Shown: piece after piece, positions 6,465 through 12,738 of the stretch | How the letters are laid out: every line of letters starts with the position of its first letter | Position numbering within the stretch: the first letter of the stretch is position 1 | NCBI GenBank assembly: GCA_012269655.1 | Contig: JAAXJV010000040.1 | Location: forward strand, 1 to 14,092 | DNA length: 14,092 bases | From: Pseudomonadales bacterium | Lineage (GTDB): Bacteria; Pseudomonadota; Gammaproteobacteria; Pseudomonadales; Litorivicinaceae | Direction: 5' to 3' | Made by a program: the position numbers and the translations under genes | The notes under the pieces: generated by a model | Database searches by the model: none | Seen by the model: the letters and a program-made list of their open reading frames with translations, nothing else | What the model was told of the DNA's origin: nothing

Positions 6465-7334
6465 ATGCAAATCCCCGAGCGGTTAATCGCCCGTGGCCCT
6501 ATTGATGCCGGTATCTATTTGGTGTCGACGCCGATCGGAAACCTTGGTGACCTGACGCTCCGAGCGCTGCGGGTCTTGTCCTCGGTCGACATCGTATTGG
6601 CAGAGGATACCCGAAGAGCTCGTCAGTTGCTTACCTCCTACGGGTTGAATCCTAAATTGGTGGCTGTCCATCAGCACAATGAAGAACGCCTAGCCCCCGA
6701 ATTGGTTGCCCAGGCCCGTGATGTGCCTTTGGCTTTGGTCAGTGATGCGGGTACGCCGCTCCTTTCGGATCCAGGATTGCCCTTGGTGCGGGAAGCGATC
6801 AAGCAGGGGGTTGCCATTCATCCTATTCCGGGCGCCTCGGCTTTGTTGGCCGCCACGGTGGTGTCGGGATTGGCCATGGACCACATGCAGTTCTTGGGCT
6901 TTTTGCCACACAAAGGGGCGGGCAGAGCCACGCGCTTAGAGCGGGGTGAGCGTTCGGGTGGCGCCATGGTGTTATACGAGGCCGCCAATCGCATCGAACT
7001 GATGATTCGAGACCTAGAAAAGGTCTGTGGCGGGGACAGAGAAATAGTGTTTTGTCGAGAGCTGACCAAGTTGCATGAGCAGGTATGGCGAGGCCGGGTC
7101 GCGGACGCGACCGCTTGGTACCAATCCAGTAAAGACCATGCCAAAGGTGAATATGTGGTTGTGGTCAGTGCTGGCCAGCGACAGGAGTCCCAAATCGATG
7201 AAGACCGAGTGTTGCGGGCGCTGGTTGGGGTCTTACCTCCGTCTAAAGCGGCCAAGGTGGCCGCTGAAATCACAGGGCAGTCTCGTCGTAGCTTATTTGA
7301 ACGCTTGGAGCGCTTGAATAAACCTGACGACTAG
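6465..7334 (+). CDS. rsmI: 16S rRNA (cytidine1402-2'-O)-methyltransferase
   Basis: RsmI uses S-adenosylmethionine to 2'-O-methylate C1402 of 16S rRNA in the decoding centre. The same nucleotide is N4-methylated by RsmH, encoded a little further on. The protein has a tetrapyrrole-methylase fold. Landmarks are YLVSTPIGNLGDLTLRALRVL (starting near 18), LAEDTR (45-50), ALVSDAGTPLLSDPG (90-104), IPGASALLAA (121-130), FLGFLPHKG (143-151), and YEA followed by FCRELTKLHE. The length of 289 aa is close to E. coli (286). An open frame extends upstream to a TTG at 6432, but the ATG at 6465 has GGAG (6453-6456) 8 nt upstream and starts just before the conserved core, so it is preferred. It is divergent from lpoA, and the rnpB promoter probably lies at its 3' end. 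Confidence 0.95.
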   Translation: MQIPERLIARGPIDAGIYLVSTPIGNLGDLTLRALRVLSSVDIVLAEDTRRARQLLTSYGLNPKLVAVHQHNEERLAPELVAQARDVPLALVSDAGTPLLSDPGLPLVREAIKQGVAIHPIPGASALLAATVVSGLAMDHMQFLGFLPHKGAGRATRLERGERSGGAMVLYEAANRIELMIRDLEKVCGGDREIVFCRELTKLHEQVWRGRVADATAWYQSSKDHAKGEYVVVVSAGQRQESQIDEDRVLRALVGVLPPSKAAKVAAEITGQSRRSLFERLERLNKPDD

Positions 7335-7349
7335 CGGATCATCCGCGCC
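7314..7349 (+). promoter_or_regulatory. Candidate promoter of rnpB
   Basis: A -35-like TTGAAT (7314-7319, 4/6 to consensus) is followed by a 17-bp spacer and a -10-like GATCAT (7337-7342, 4/6). A G/C-only discriminator CCGCGCC (7343-7349) leads to G7350, which is the 5' base of the P1 helix of RNase P RNA. Spacing and start position fit a sigma70 promoter, and a GC-rich discriminator is typical of growth-rate-controlled stable-RNA promoters. Both hexamers are imperfect, so this is a prediction. The -35 lies inside the last codons of rsmI. Confidence 0.5.
7334..7346. repeat. Perfect 13-bp palindrome over the rnpB -10 region
   Basis: GCGGAT-C-ATCCGC is a perfect inverted repeat with 6-bp arms and a 1-nt centre. 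It starts on the last base of the rsmI stop codon and covers the whole candidate -10 element of rnpB. There is no downstream T-run, and a one-base loop cannot form a normal hairpin, so it is not an intrinsic terminator. A dyad protein-binding site or chance are the remaining explanations. Confidence 0.6.
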
Positions 7350-7678
7350 GAAGACGACTGGGCAATCGCTGGCCGTAAGGCGAGAGGAAAGTCCGGGCTC
7401 CACAGAGCAAGATGCCAGGTAACGCCTGGGGGGCGAGAGCCCACGGAAAGTGCCGCAGAAAATATACCGCCTACGGGTAAGGGTGAAATGGTGCGGTAAG
7501 AGCGCACCGCGTCGCTGGTAACAGTCGATGGCAGGGTAAACCCCATCTGGAGCAAGACCAAATAGGAATCCGTCGGCGTGGCTCGCGCTGGATTCGGGTA
7601 GGTTGCTTGATCGCGTAGGTGACTGCGCGGCTAGATGAATGATTGTCCTCGACAGAACCCGGCTTATAGGTCGTCTTC
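7350..7678 (+). ncRNA. rnpB: RNase P RNA (M1 RNA, bacterial type A)
   Basis: This is the catalytic RNA of RNase P, which removes 5' leaders from pre-tRNAs. It was recognised by alignment from memory with E. coli M1 RNA. Matching blocks are GAGGAAAGTCCGGGCTCC (from 7384), GCCAGGTAACGCCTGGGGGG, GGTAAGGGTGAAA, GTGCGGTAAGAGCGCACCGC, the GCTGGTAACAGTC block, GAGCAAGACCAAATAGGA, and CTAGATGAATGATTGTC with ACAGAACCCGGCTTATAGG near the end. The tRNA-3'-CCA-binding GGU motif is present in CGGGTAGG. The ends are defined by helix P1: GAAGACGAC (7350-7358) pairs perfectly with GTCGTCTTC (7670-7678). At about 329 nt it is shorter than M1 (377 nt). Nearly all the loss is in P3 (about 26 nt) and P12 (about 19 nt). 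T6 follows P1 directly. Confidence 0.97.
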
Positions 7679-7853
7679 TTTTTTCTCAAAATCGATCGAC
7701 ATATAAATCGAAAAAACTTTGTCGCTCAGAATTCACTTTTAATCTGTCTCGTAAGTCATTGATTTTTTGTTTTTGATCTACTGACTCCTCTTGGGGTGTG
7801 TATTTGTACAGCCTCTATAACTCACTAATAAATATGGCATTTCTAAACCGATC

Positions 7854-7879
7854 GGGGCCGGAGTGGGGCTTGCGGCCCC
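7854..7879. repeat. Perfect 7-bp inverted repeat (hairpin) upstream of mraZ
   Basis: GGGGCCG (7854-7860) and CGGCCCC (7873-7879) are perfectly complementary around a 12-nt loop that itself contains GTGGGG (7863-7868). The stem is all G-C but is followed by TATTGCGG rather than a T-run, so it does not look like an intrinsic terminator. It sits just upstream of, and partly overlaps, the candidate mraZ -35 region. Confidence 0.7.
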
Positions 7880-7898
7880 TATTGCGGCTATCTACACT
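7870..7898 (+). promoter_or_regulatory. Candidate promoter of the mraZ operon
   Basis: TTGCGG (7870-7875), a 17-bp spacer and TACACT (7893-7898, 4/6 to TATAAT) could form a sigma70 promoter with a start near 7905, right at the first MraZ-type box. The -35 is poor (3/6), so this is tentative. The placement makes sense because MraZ represses its own promoter by binding boxes in the promoter/start region. Confidence 0.3.
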
Positions 7899-7904
7899 TC
7901 AGCG

Positions 7905-7940
7905 GTGGGAAATTATGGGGAAAAGTGTCGTTTAGTGAAG
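7905..7940 (+). promoter_or_regulatory. MraZ-type operator: boxes repeated at 10-bp spacing
   Basis: GTGGGA (7905-7910) and ATGGGG (7915-7920) are good matches to the TGGG-type boxes that MraZ binds, and they are spaced exactly 10 bp apart. Weaker units continue in the same phase: GTGTCG (7925-7930) and GTGAAG (7935-7940). The TG dinucleotide therefore recurs at 7906, 7916, 7926 and 7936. In E. coli, MraZ represses the dcw promoter through such short direct repeats separated by about 5 nt. The array ends 26 bp before the mraZ ATG, which supports autoregulation by the gene it precedes. Confidence 0.7.
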
Positions 7941-7966
7941 TTTAGGTCCTAAGCGATCCAGTTTTT

Positions 7967-8410
7967 ATGTTTAGAGGCATCACGCCGATCAATTTAGACG
8001 CCAAGGGGCGTCTCGCTATCCCGACGCGTTATCGCGACGAGATTCAGGATCGGTGCGACCAAAAAATGGTACTGACGGTGGATCATCGTGAGCGCTGCCT
8101 ACTGCTATACCCCCTGCCCGATTGGAATACCGTCGAGGCGTCAGTCAATGCTTTGCCGAACACCTCCAAGGCGGCTCGACGACTGCAGCACATGTTGATT
8201 GGTCATGCCAGTGACCTAGAGGTAGACGGATCCGGCAGGCTGCTGATCCCAGCGCTGCATCGCGAGCATGCCCATTTTGAAAAGCGTGTAGTCATGGTGG
8301 GTCAGGGTCACCGATTCGAGATTTGGTCCGAGTCTCTCTGGCAGGCCAAGAACGAGGCTTACCTCGCCGAGGATGATGACATGTCCGGCCTCGAGGATTT
8401 GCGCTTGTGA
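7967..8410 (+). CDS. mraZ: Transcriptional regulator MraZ
   Basis: MraZ is a ring-forming DNA-binding protein with two AbrB/SpoVT-type domains. It represses its own operon, the division and cell wall cluster. The start MFRGITPINLDAKGRLAIPTR matches the family closely. Each half has the DxxxR signature: DAKGR (11-15) and DGSGR (87-91), the latter within GHASDLEVDGSGRLLIP. CLLLYPLPDW (44-53) and VGQGHRFEIWSE are also typical. The length is 147 aa (E. coli 152). The start codon has no recognisable Shine-Dalgarno (GATCCAGTTTTT precedes it), which suggests weak initiation. Its stop overlaps the rsmH GTG start (GTGA). Confidence 0.97.
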   Translation: MFRGITPINLDAKGRLAIPTRYRDEIQDRCDQKMVLTVDHRERCLLLYPLPDWNTVEASVNALPNTSKAARRLQHMLIGHASDLEVDGSGRLLIPALHREHAHFEKRVVMVGQGHRFEIWSESLWQAKNEAYLAEDDDMSGLEDLRL

Positions 8411-9318
8411 ATCCGCATGTCACGGTCCTGCTCCACGAAACCGTTGACGCCATCCTGGGAAATCTGAATGGCACCTACGTTGACTGCACGCTTGGGCGTG
8501 GCGGGCATACGGCGCTGCTGTTGTCTAAGTTGGGTCCAGATGCGCGGGTGGTAGGGCTGGATCGCGATCCGCAAGCGGTTGAACATTGCGTTCAGCGTTT
8601 TAGCGACGAGCCTCGTTTCCAGGCTGTGCAAACGGATTTTGCTGGACTGGCTCAGGCCTGCCAATCACTGGGCCTGGTTGATGGGGTGATGGCGGACTTG
8701 GGTGTGTCTTCCCCGCAACTCGATCAGGCTGAGCGAGGATTTAGCTTCCAGCAAGATGGCCCGCTTGATATGCGGATGGACCCCTCGCAGGGCCAATCGG
8801 CGGCTCAGTGGTTGGCTGAAGTGAAGCATCCGGATTTGGCGCGGGTGCTGCGGGAATTCGGCGACGAGCGCCATGCCTCGCGCATTGCGAGCGCCATCCT
8901 CGAAGCCCGCGATCAAGGCCCCCTGACGCGCACTCTTGAATTGGCCAACGTCATCAAAAAAGCCCACCCGAAGTGGGAGCCGGGTCGGCACCCGGCAACG
9001 CAGTCGTTTCAAGCTATTCGTATTTTTGTCAATCAAGAGCTTGAGCAAATTGACCTGGTTTTGCCGCAGATCTGTGATCTGTTAAAGCCTGGTGGGCGCA
9101 TGGCGGTGATCAGTTTCCATAGCTTGGAAGACCGCCGCATCAAGCGCTTTATTCGGGATCAGGCCAATCCCAAAGGCGATCCATTGGGTCTGCTGCCCCA
9201 GCCGGCGCCTCGTTTGAAATCGGTTGGCAAGGCGATCAAGCCTTCATCCGCCGAGGTGGATCAAAACCCCAGGGCTCGCTCATCTGTTTTGCGTGTGGCT
9301 GAAAAGGTGTCGCCATGA
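8407..9318 (+). CDS. rsmH: 16S rRNA (cytosine1402-N4)-methyltransferase
   Basis: RsmH (formerly MraW) transfers a methyl group from S-adenosylmethionine to N4 of C1402 in 16S rRNA, the nucleotide that RsmI methylates on the ribose. The start HVTVLLHETVDAI is characteristic. The methyltransferase motifs are DCTLGRGGHT (26-35), GLDRDP (50-55), and MADLGVSSPQLD followed by GPLDMRMD (118-125). The C-terminal part has SFQAIRIFVNQELEQ, MAVISFHSLEDRRIKRF, and a closing NPRARSSVLRVAEK. The length of 303 aa is close to E. coli (313). The start is GTG, overlapping the mraZ stop as GTGA, and no earlier in-frame candidate is needed. Its stop overlaps ftsL (ATGA). Confidence 0.97.
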   Translation: MNPHVTVLLHETVDAILGNLNGTYVDCTLGRGGHTALLLSKLGPDARVVGLDRDPQAVEHCVQRFSDEPRFQAVQTDFAGLAQACQSLGLVDGVMADLGVSSPQLDQAERGFSFQQDGPLDMRMDPSQGQSAAQWLAEVKHPDLARVLREFGDERHASRIASAILEARDQGPLTRTLELANVIKKAHPKWEPGRHPATQSFQAIRIFVNQELEQIDLVLPQICDLLKPGGRMAVISFHSLEDRRIKRFIRDQANPKGDPLGLLPQPAPRLKSVGKAIKPSSAEVDQNPRARSSVLRVAEKVSP

Positions 9319-9632
9319 TTGTCGTGATACGCCAAGCCATGATGCAGGTGTTCAGTACGGCGGCGGCTTTGCTGATGTGGCGCCAAGCTCAGGCGCTCGC
9401 GTTGGCCTTGCTGGCTGTGGTGGGTTGTGCACTGGCGGTGAATTACACCACCTATCAGACACGCGCGCTGTACCAGCAGCAACAGCAGCAGTTCGCGCTG
9501 CTCCAGCGCTTACAAAATGAGCGTTCGCAACTGGCGTTAGAGGTCGGTGCATTGGCCTCGCATGCGCGGCTTGAAGCCTGGGCCAAGAGCGCGGGTTTCG
9601 AAGTGATTTCCGAACACGAGGTGTTGCCTTGA
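9315..9632 (+). CDS. ftsL: Cell division protein FtsL
   Basis: FtsL is a small bitopic divisome protein that forms the FtsQLB complex and helps activate FtsWI. The sequence fits in size (105 aa, E. coli 121), topology and position between rsmH and ftsI. It has a short cytoplasmic N-terminus, one membrane helix at about 25-43, and a periplasmic coiled coil at about 46-82 rich in Gln, Leu and Arg. A conserved-looking end (LEAWAKSAGFEVISEHEV) resembles the region that follows the coiled coil in family members. The coiled coil starts with six consecutive glutamines (54-59) encoded by CAG/CAA repeats. FtsL proteins are poorly conserved, so the call leans on context. It overlaps rsmH by ATGA and ftsI by TTGA. 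Confidence 0.9.
   Translation: MIVVIRQAMMQVFSTAAALLMWRQAQALALALLAVVGCALAVNYTTYQTRALYQQQQQQFALLQRLQNERSQLALEVGALASHARLEAWAKSAGFEVISEHEVLP
9618..9631 (+). promoter_or_regulatory. Shine-Dalgarno and TTG start of ftsI
   Basis: GAGGTG (9618-9623) lies 5 nt before TTG (9629-9631), whose TG is shared with the ftsL TGA stop. No ATG or GTG in the ftsI frame lies before the transmembrane segment, so this ribosome-binding site decides the start. Confidence 0.6.
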
Positions 9633-11314
9633 GTGTCGCGGTCACAACACCTTGGCGATTGCGAATCGCCTTTCTCGCTTTGGTTGTGCTGGCCTCAATC
9701 GTGGGTTGGCGGTTATTTGTTTTGCAGGTTCAGCAGCAAGACTCGCTTCGTGGATGGGGTAAGCAAATCAGCGTCCGTTCTGAGGTGGTGCCGGCGTTTC
9801 GTGGCAACATTTACGATCGAACGGGCCGCGTGTTGGCCATGAGTACCCCGGGTGTGGCCTTGGCCATCGACCCCAGTAAAGCGCCGGAGGCAAAGCAATG
9901 GGTGGGCCCTGTTGCCGAACGCCTGGGTATCGATCCGACTCGGCTGGCTCAGCGTTTCGAAGCGGCCAAAGGCCGTCAACACATGTACATCCGCCGCAAC
10001 CTGACCCCCGCCGAAGCCAGTCATGTGATGGATCTGGAGGTGCCGGGTTTGATCGCCGAATCCGAGTCGCAGCGGTATTACCCAGGCGGTGAGGCAGCAG
10101 GCCACATCGTGGGGTTCACCGATGTGGACGGCCGCGGTCGCGAAGGTTTGGAGTTCGCGTTTAATCAGCACATGGCGCCGAGTCAGGGTGAGCGTCGGAT
10201 TTTGATTGACCGCGAGCGTGATGCCATCCGTTATTTGCCCGGCGGAAGCGATGAGCAGTTCGGTCACGATTTGCACCTAAGCTTGGACGCGGATCTGCAG
10301 TATGCTGCGTACCGGGCGCTGAAACGGGCGGCCCTGCGGACCCGAGCTGAGTCGGGCAGTGCCGTGGTACTGGATGCCAAAACTGGCGAGATATTAGCCG
10401 CAGCCTCTTATCCGAGTTTCAATCCGAATAACACAGCAACTCGTGAGCCTGAACGCACTCGGCCTCGATTTGTAGCCGATTTATTTGAGCCGGGCTCTAC
10501 CATCAAGCCCTTTGCTGTTGCGCTGGCGTTGCAAGAGCAGGTGGTCGAGCCGAATGAAGTGATCGAAACGCCGCGCTTCTTTAAGGTCAACAGTCATCGG
10601 GTTAGCGATACCAAAAACTACGAGCAGTTGGATGTGGCCGGTATCATTCAGAAGTCGTCTAACGTAGGCACGGCGAAGTTGATGTTGCGAATGGATTCGC
10701 AGGCTCTGCCGGTCTTACTGCGTAGGGCCGGGCTGGGTGAAGACACCGGTTTGGCCTTGCCCGCCGAGGCGCTTGGCGGCGTTCCAAATCGGACTCGCTG
10801 GAGTGATATCGGTCGGGCTTCCCTGGGTTATGGCTATGGGTTGTCCGTCAATGCGGTGCAACTGGCACAGGCTTATACGGCTTTTGCCAATCAAGGGCAG
10901 GTACGGCCAGTTACCCTAGTGCAAGGCCTGCCCAGCTTGCCGCCCGTTCAACTGTTTGAGCCTGATATTGCCGATGGCATGCTGAAAATGATGGCGGCAG
11001 TGACCGCGCCCGGGGGTACGGCTCAGCAGGCAAAGATTCCGGGTTACACCAGCGCAGGCAAAACCGGAACTACCATCAAGGCAGGGACCCAGGGGTATTT
11101 AGAACGTCGTTATGTCGGTTCATTCGCCGGATTGTTCCCCGCCACCGATCCGCGCTTGGTCGTGGTGGTGTCAATCGACGATCCGAAAGGTGCAAATTAT
11201 TACGGCGGCAACACGGCTGCTCCAGCCTTCGCCGAAATTACTCGAGAGGCCGCTCGCATTTTAAATATTCCACCGGATGAGCCAGAAACTCTGCTGGCCG
11301 GAGGCGCTAACTAA
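9629..11314 (+). CDS. ftsI: Septal peptidoglycan transpeptidase FtsI (PBP3)
   Basis: FtsI crosslinks septal peptidoglycan (D,D-transpeptidase) in complex with FtsW and is a beta-lactam target. One membrane helix lies near the N-terminus (about 12-33). The class B pedestal domain follows, with FRGNIYDRTGRVLA (57-70), YYPGGEAAGHIVGFTD (150-165) and GREGLEFAFN. The transpeptidase domain has all three active-site motifs: S290-TIK293 in EPGSTIKPF, S343-S-N345 in KSSNVGTAK, and K478-TGT481 in SAGKTGTT. The length is 561 aa (E. coli 588). The start must be non-ATG: TTG at 9629, supported by GAGGTG 5 nt upstream and the TTGA overlap with ftsL. The next in-frame option (TTG at 9659) would cut into the membrane anchor. 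The TAA overlaps the murE ATG by 1 nt. Confidence 0.97.
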   Translation: MSVAVTTPWRLRIAFLALVVLASIVGWRLFVLQVQQQDSLRGWGKQISVRSEVVPAFRGNIYDRTGRVLAMSTPGVALAIDPSKAPEAKQWVGPVAERLGIDPTRLAQRFEAAKGRQHMYIRRNLTPAEASHVMDLEVPGLIAESESQRYYPGGEAAGHIVGFTDVDGRGREGLEFAFNQHMAPSQGERRILIDRERDAIRYLPGGSDEQFGHDLHLSLDADLQYAAYRALKRAALRTRAESGSAVVLDAKTGEILAAASYPSFNPNNTATREPERTRPRFVADLFEPGSTIKPFAVALALQEQVVEPNEVIETPRFFKVNSHRVSDTKNYEQLDVAGIIQKSSNVGTAKLMLRMDSQALPVLLRRAGLGEDTGLALPAEALGGVPNRTRWSDIGRASLGYGYGLSVNAVQLAQAYTAFANQGQVRPVTLVQGLPSLPPVQLFEPDIADGMLKMMAAVTAPGGTAQQAKIPGYTSAGKTGTTIKAGTQGYLERRYVGSFAGLFPATDPRLVVVVSIDDPKGANYYGGNTAAPAFAEITREAARILNIPPDEPETLLAGGAN

Positions 11315-12738
11315 TGCGTCTTTCGCAAATTTTGCCGGCGGACTGTGATGCGTTGGATTCTTCCGCGGACGTCACGATCGAGGGTTTGGCACTCGACAGT
11401 CGATTCATTCATCCGGGCGAGGCCTTTGTTGCGCTGTCCGGTGGTCAGGCTCGAGGTCAGGATTTTATCGAGATGGCGCTTGAGCGCGGGGCTTGTGCGG
11501 TCTTGACCGATCAGCCTATTGAAACTGAGCTCTCGGTCCCGTTGGTTTATTTGCCGAACTTGCGTATGCGGTTATCCGCGATGGCTGCAGCGTTTTATGG
11601 CCATCCCAGCCGCTCGTTGAGTGTGGTCGGTGTAACGGGCACGAACGGCAAAAGTTCGGTCTGTGATTTGCTGCAGCAGGCCTACCGCCTGTTGGGTGTG
11701 TCTGGTGCTGCGATTGGAACGCTCGGCGTTTATGGCGAAACGCTTTGGCGAAAGCCTGGCATGACCACGGCGGATCCAATCCAAGTTCAGGCGGAACTCG
11801 CCATGTTGCGCGATGCGGGCGTCACGCACGTCGCGATGGAAGTCTCGAGTCATGGTTTGGACCAAGGCCGAGTTGAAGCCGTTGAGTTTCAATCAGCGGT
11901 GTTTACCAATCTAACTCGCGACCATCTGGATTATCACAAAACCTTCGAGGCGTATGCTCAGGCTAAGCAGCGTTTATTTACGGAATTGAGTTGTCAGACT
12001 CGGCATTTGAATGCGCAGACGCCCGAGGCGATGAGCCTGGCGACACCGGCGGACTCTATTTTTTGTTCAGCGCCGGGCGTCCATATTGAAAATGCTCAAC
12101 CCATGTCCTCGGGCTGGCAATTCGAGTGGGTGCTAAGTGAGCAGCGCATTGTGACCTCAACCTCGCTGTTGGGTCGGTTCAATTTGGATAATTTATCTGC
12201 AATGGCATCGGTTTTGCTGTCGCAGGGGTTTGAGCTGGCTGACGTTGCCAAAATCACATCCGAGTTAACAACGGTTTCCGGGCGCATGGAGTGGGTGTCG
12301 CAACAGCCAGCAGTCTTGGTGGACTACGCGCATACCGCAGACGGCTTGCAGGCGTGTTTATCGGCGGCTCGAGCGCATTGCTCGGGGCAATTGTGGGTGG
12401 TGTTTGGCGCAGGCGGTGACCGCGATACGGGCAAGCGCCCCGACATGGGGCGCGCAGCGAGTGAGGGCGCCGACCGGTTAATTGTCACCAGCGACAATCC
12501 TCGCTCCGAATCACCAGAGGCAATTATTCAGGATGTATTAGCCGGTGTAACGACTCGCTATGAAGTTCAGCCTGACCGGGTGCAAGCCATCCATCACGCG
12601 ATCCAATCCATGTCCAAGCAGGATGTTTTGGTGATTGCGGGCAAGGGTCACGAAACTGAACAGGTATTGAGCGACCGTGTGCTTCACCATGACGATCGCG
12701 AAGTGGCGCGGGCAGCCTTAGCGGAGGTTCTATGCTAA
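11314..12738 (+). CDS. murE: UDP-MurNAc-L-Ala-D-Glu:meso-diaminopimelate ligase
   Basis: MurE is the cytoplasmic ATP-dependent ligase that adds the third residue of the peptidoglycan stem peptide. The N-terminal UDP-binding domain includes LALDSRFIHPGEAFVAL (25-41). The Mur ATP-binding loop is GTNGKSS (109-115), followed by MTTADP, AMEVSSHGLDQGRVE, FTNLTRDHLDYH and K218 in YAQAKQRLF, the position of the carbamylated lysine. The C-terminal domain has SGRMEWV, VDYAHTADGL (336-345), FGAGGDRDTGKRP and SDNPRSESP, ending with GKGHE and HHDDREVA. The DNPR motif (394-397) marks meso-diaminopimelate as substrate, as expected in a Gram-negative. At 474 aa it is about 20 aa shorter than E. coli MurE. 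The loss is in the central domain, where the usual N-A/L-D-D element reads LNAQTPE. It overlaps ftsI by 1 nt and murF by 7 nt. Confidence 0.97.
   Translation: MRLSQILPADCDALDSSADVTIEGLALDSRFIHPGEAFVALSGGQARGQDFIEMALERGACAVLTDQPIETELSVPLVYLPNLRMRLSAMAAAFYGHPSRSLSVVGVTGTNGKSSVCDLLQQAYRLLGVSGAAIGTLGVYGETLWRKPGMTTADPIQVQAELAMLRDAGVTHVAMEVSSHGLDQGRVEAVEFQSAVFTNLTRDHLDYHKTFEAYAQAKQRLFTELSCQTRHLNAQTPEAMSLATPADSIFCSAPGVHIENAQPMSSGWQFEWVLSEQRIVTSTSLLGRFNLDNLSAMASVLLSQGFELADVAKITSELTTVSGRMEWVSQQPAVLVDYAHTADGLQACLSAARAHCSGQLWVVFGAGGDRDTGKRPDMGRAASEGADRLIVTSDNPRSESPEAIIQDVLAGVTTRYEVQPDRVQAIHHAIQSMSKQDVLVIAGKGHETEQVLSDRVLHHDDREVARAALAEVLC

Larger units (their letters stand above)
7679..7966. other. Non-coding AT-rich intergenic region between rnpB and mraZ
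   Basis: This is the only long gene-free stretch in the window (288 bp). It begins with the T6 tract of the rnpB 3' end, continues with about 170 bp of AT-rich DNA, and ends with a GC-rich hairpin, a candidate promoter and MraZ-type boxes before mraZ. The AT-rich part has T-runs at 7762-7776 and a small inverted repeat, TCGAT (7692-7696) with ATCGA (7707-7711). It also has isolated -10-like hexamers such as TATAAC (7816-7821), whose best upstream partner TTGGGG (7791-7796) is 19 bp away. I see no convincing small ORF, tRNA or known riboswitch. It probably contains the main entry point for transcription of the division and cell wall cluster. Confidence 0.7.

Noticed and set aside
6432..6465. 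TTGACG plus downstream sequence as an rsmI promoter
   Set aside because: The -35-like hexamer has no -10-like partner at 16-18 bp (AGCCCT), so it was not called.
6818..7273. 151-codon minus-strand open frame inside rsmI
   Set aside because: It is antisense to a conserved methyltransferase, has no ribosome-binding site or operon context, and its composition (Ser/Thr/Arg-rich) looks like an antisense shadow.
7331..7689. Minus-strand open frames of 72-76 codons across rnpB
   Set aside because: They run antisense through a clearly conserved structural RNA gene, and sequence constraint there is explained by RNase P RNA.
7692..7711. TCGAT/ATCGA inverted repeat as the rnpB terminator
   Set aside because: Only five weak base pairs, and on the plus strand it is followed by A residues rather than T, so it is unlikely to terminate rnpB transcription.
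9713..10276. 187-codon open frame on the minus strand inside ftsI
   Set aside because: It lies entirely opposite the well-supported ftsI coding sequence, shows no domain-like pattern, and is the kind of antisense frame expected from GC-biased codon use.
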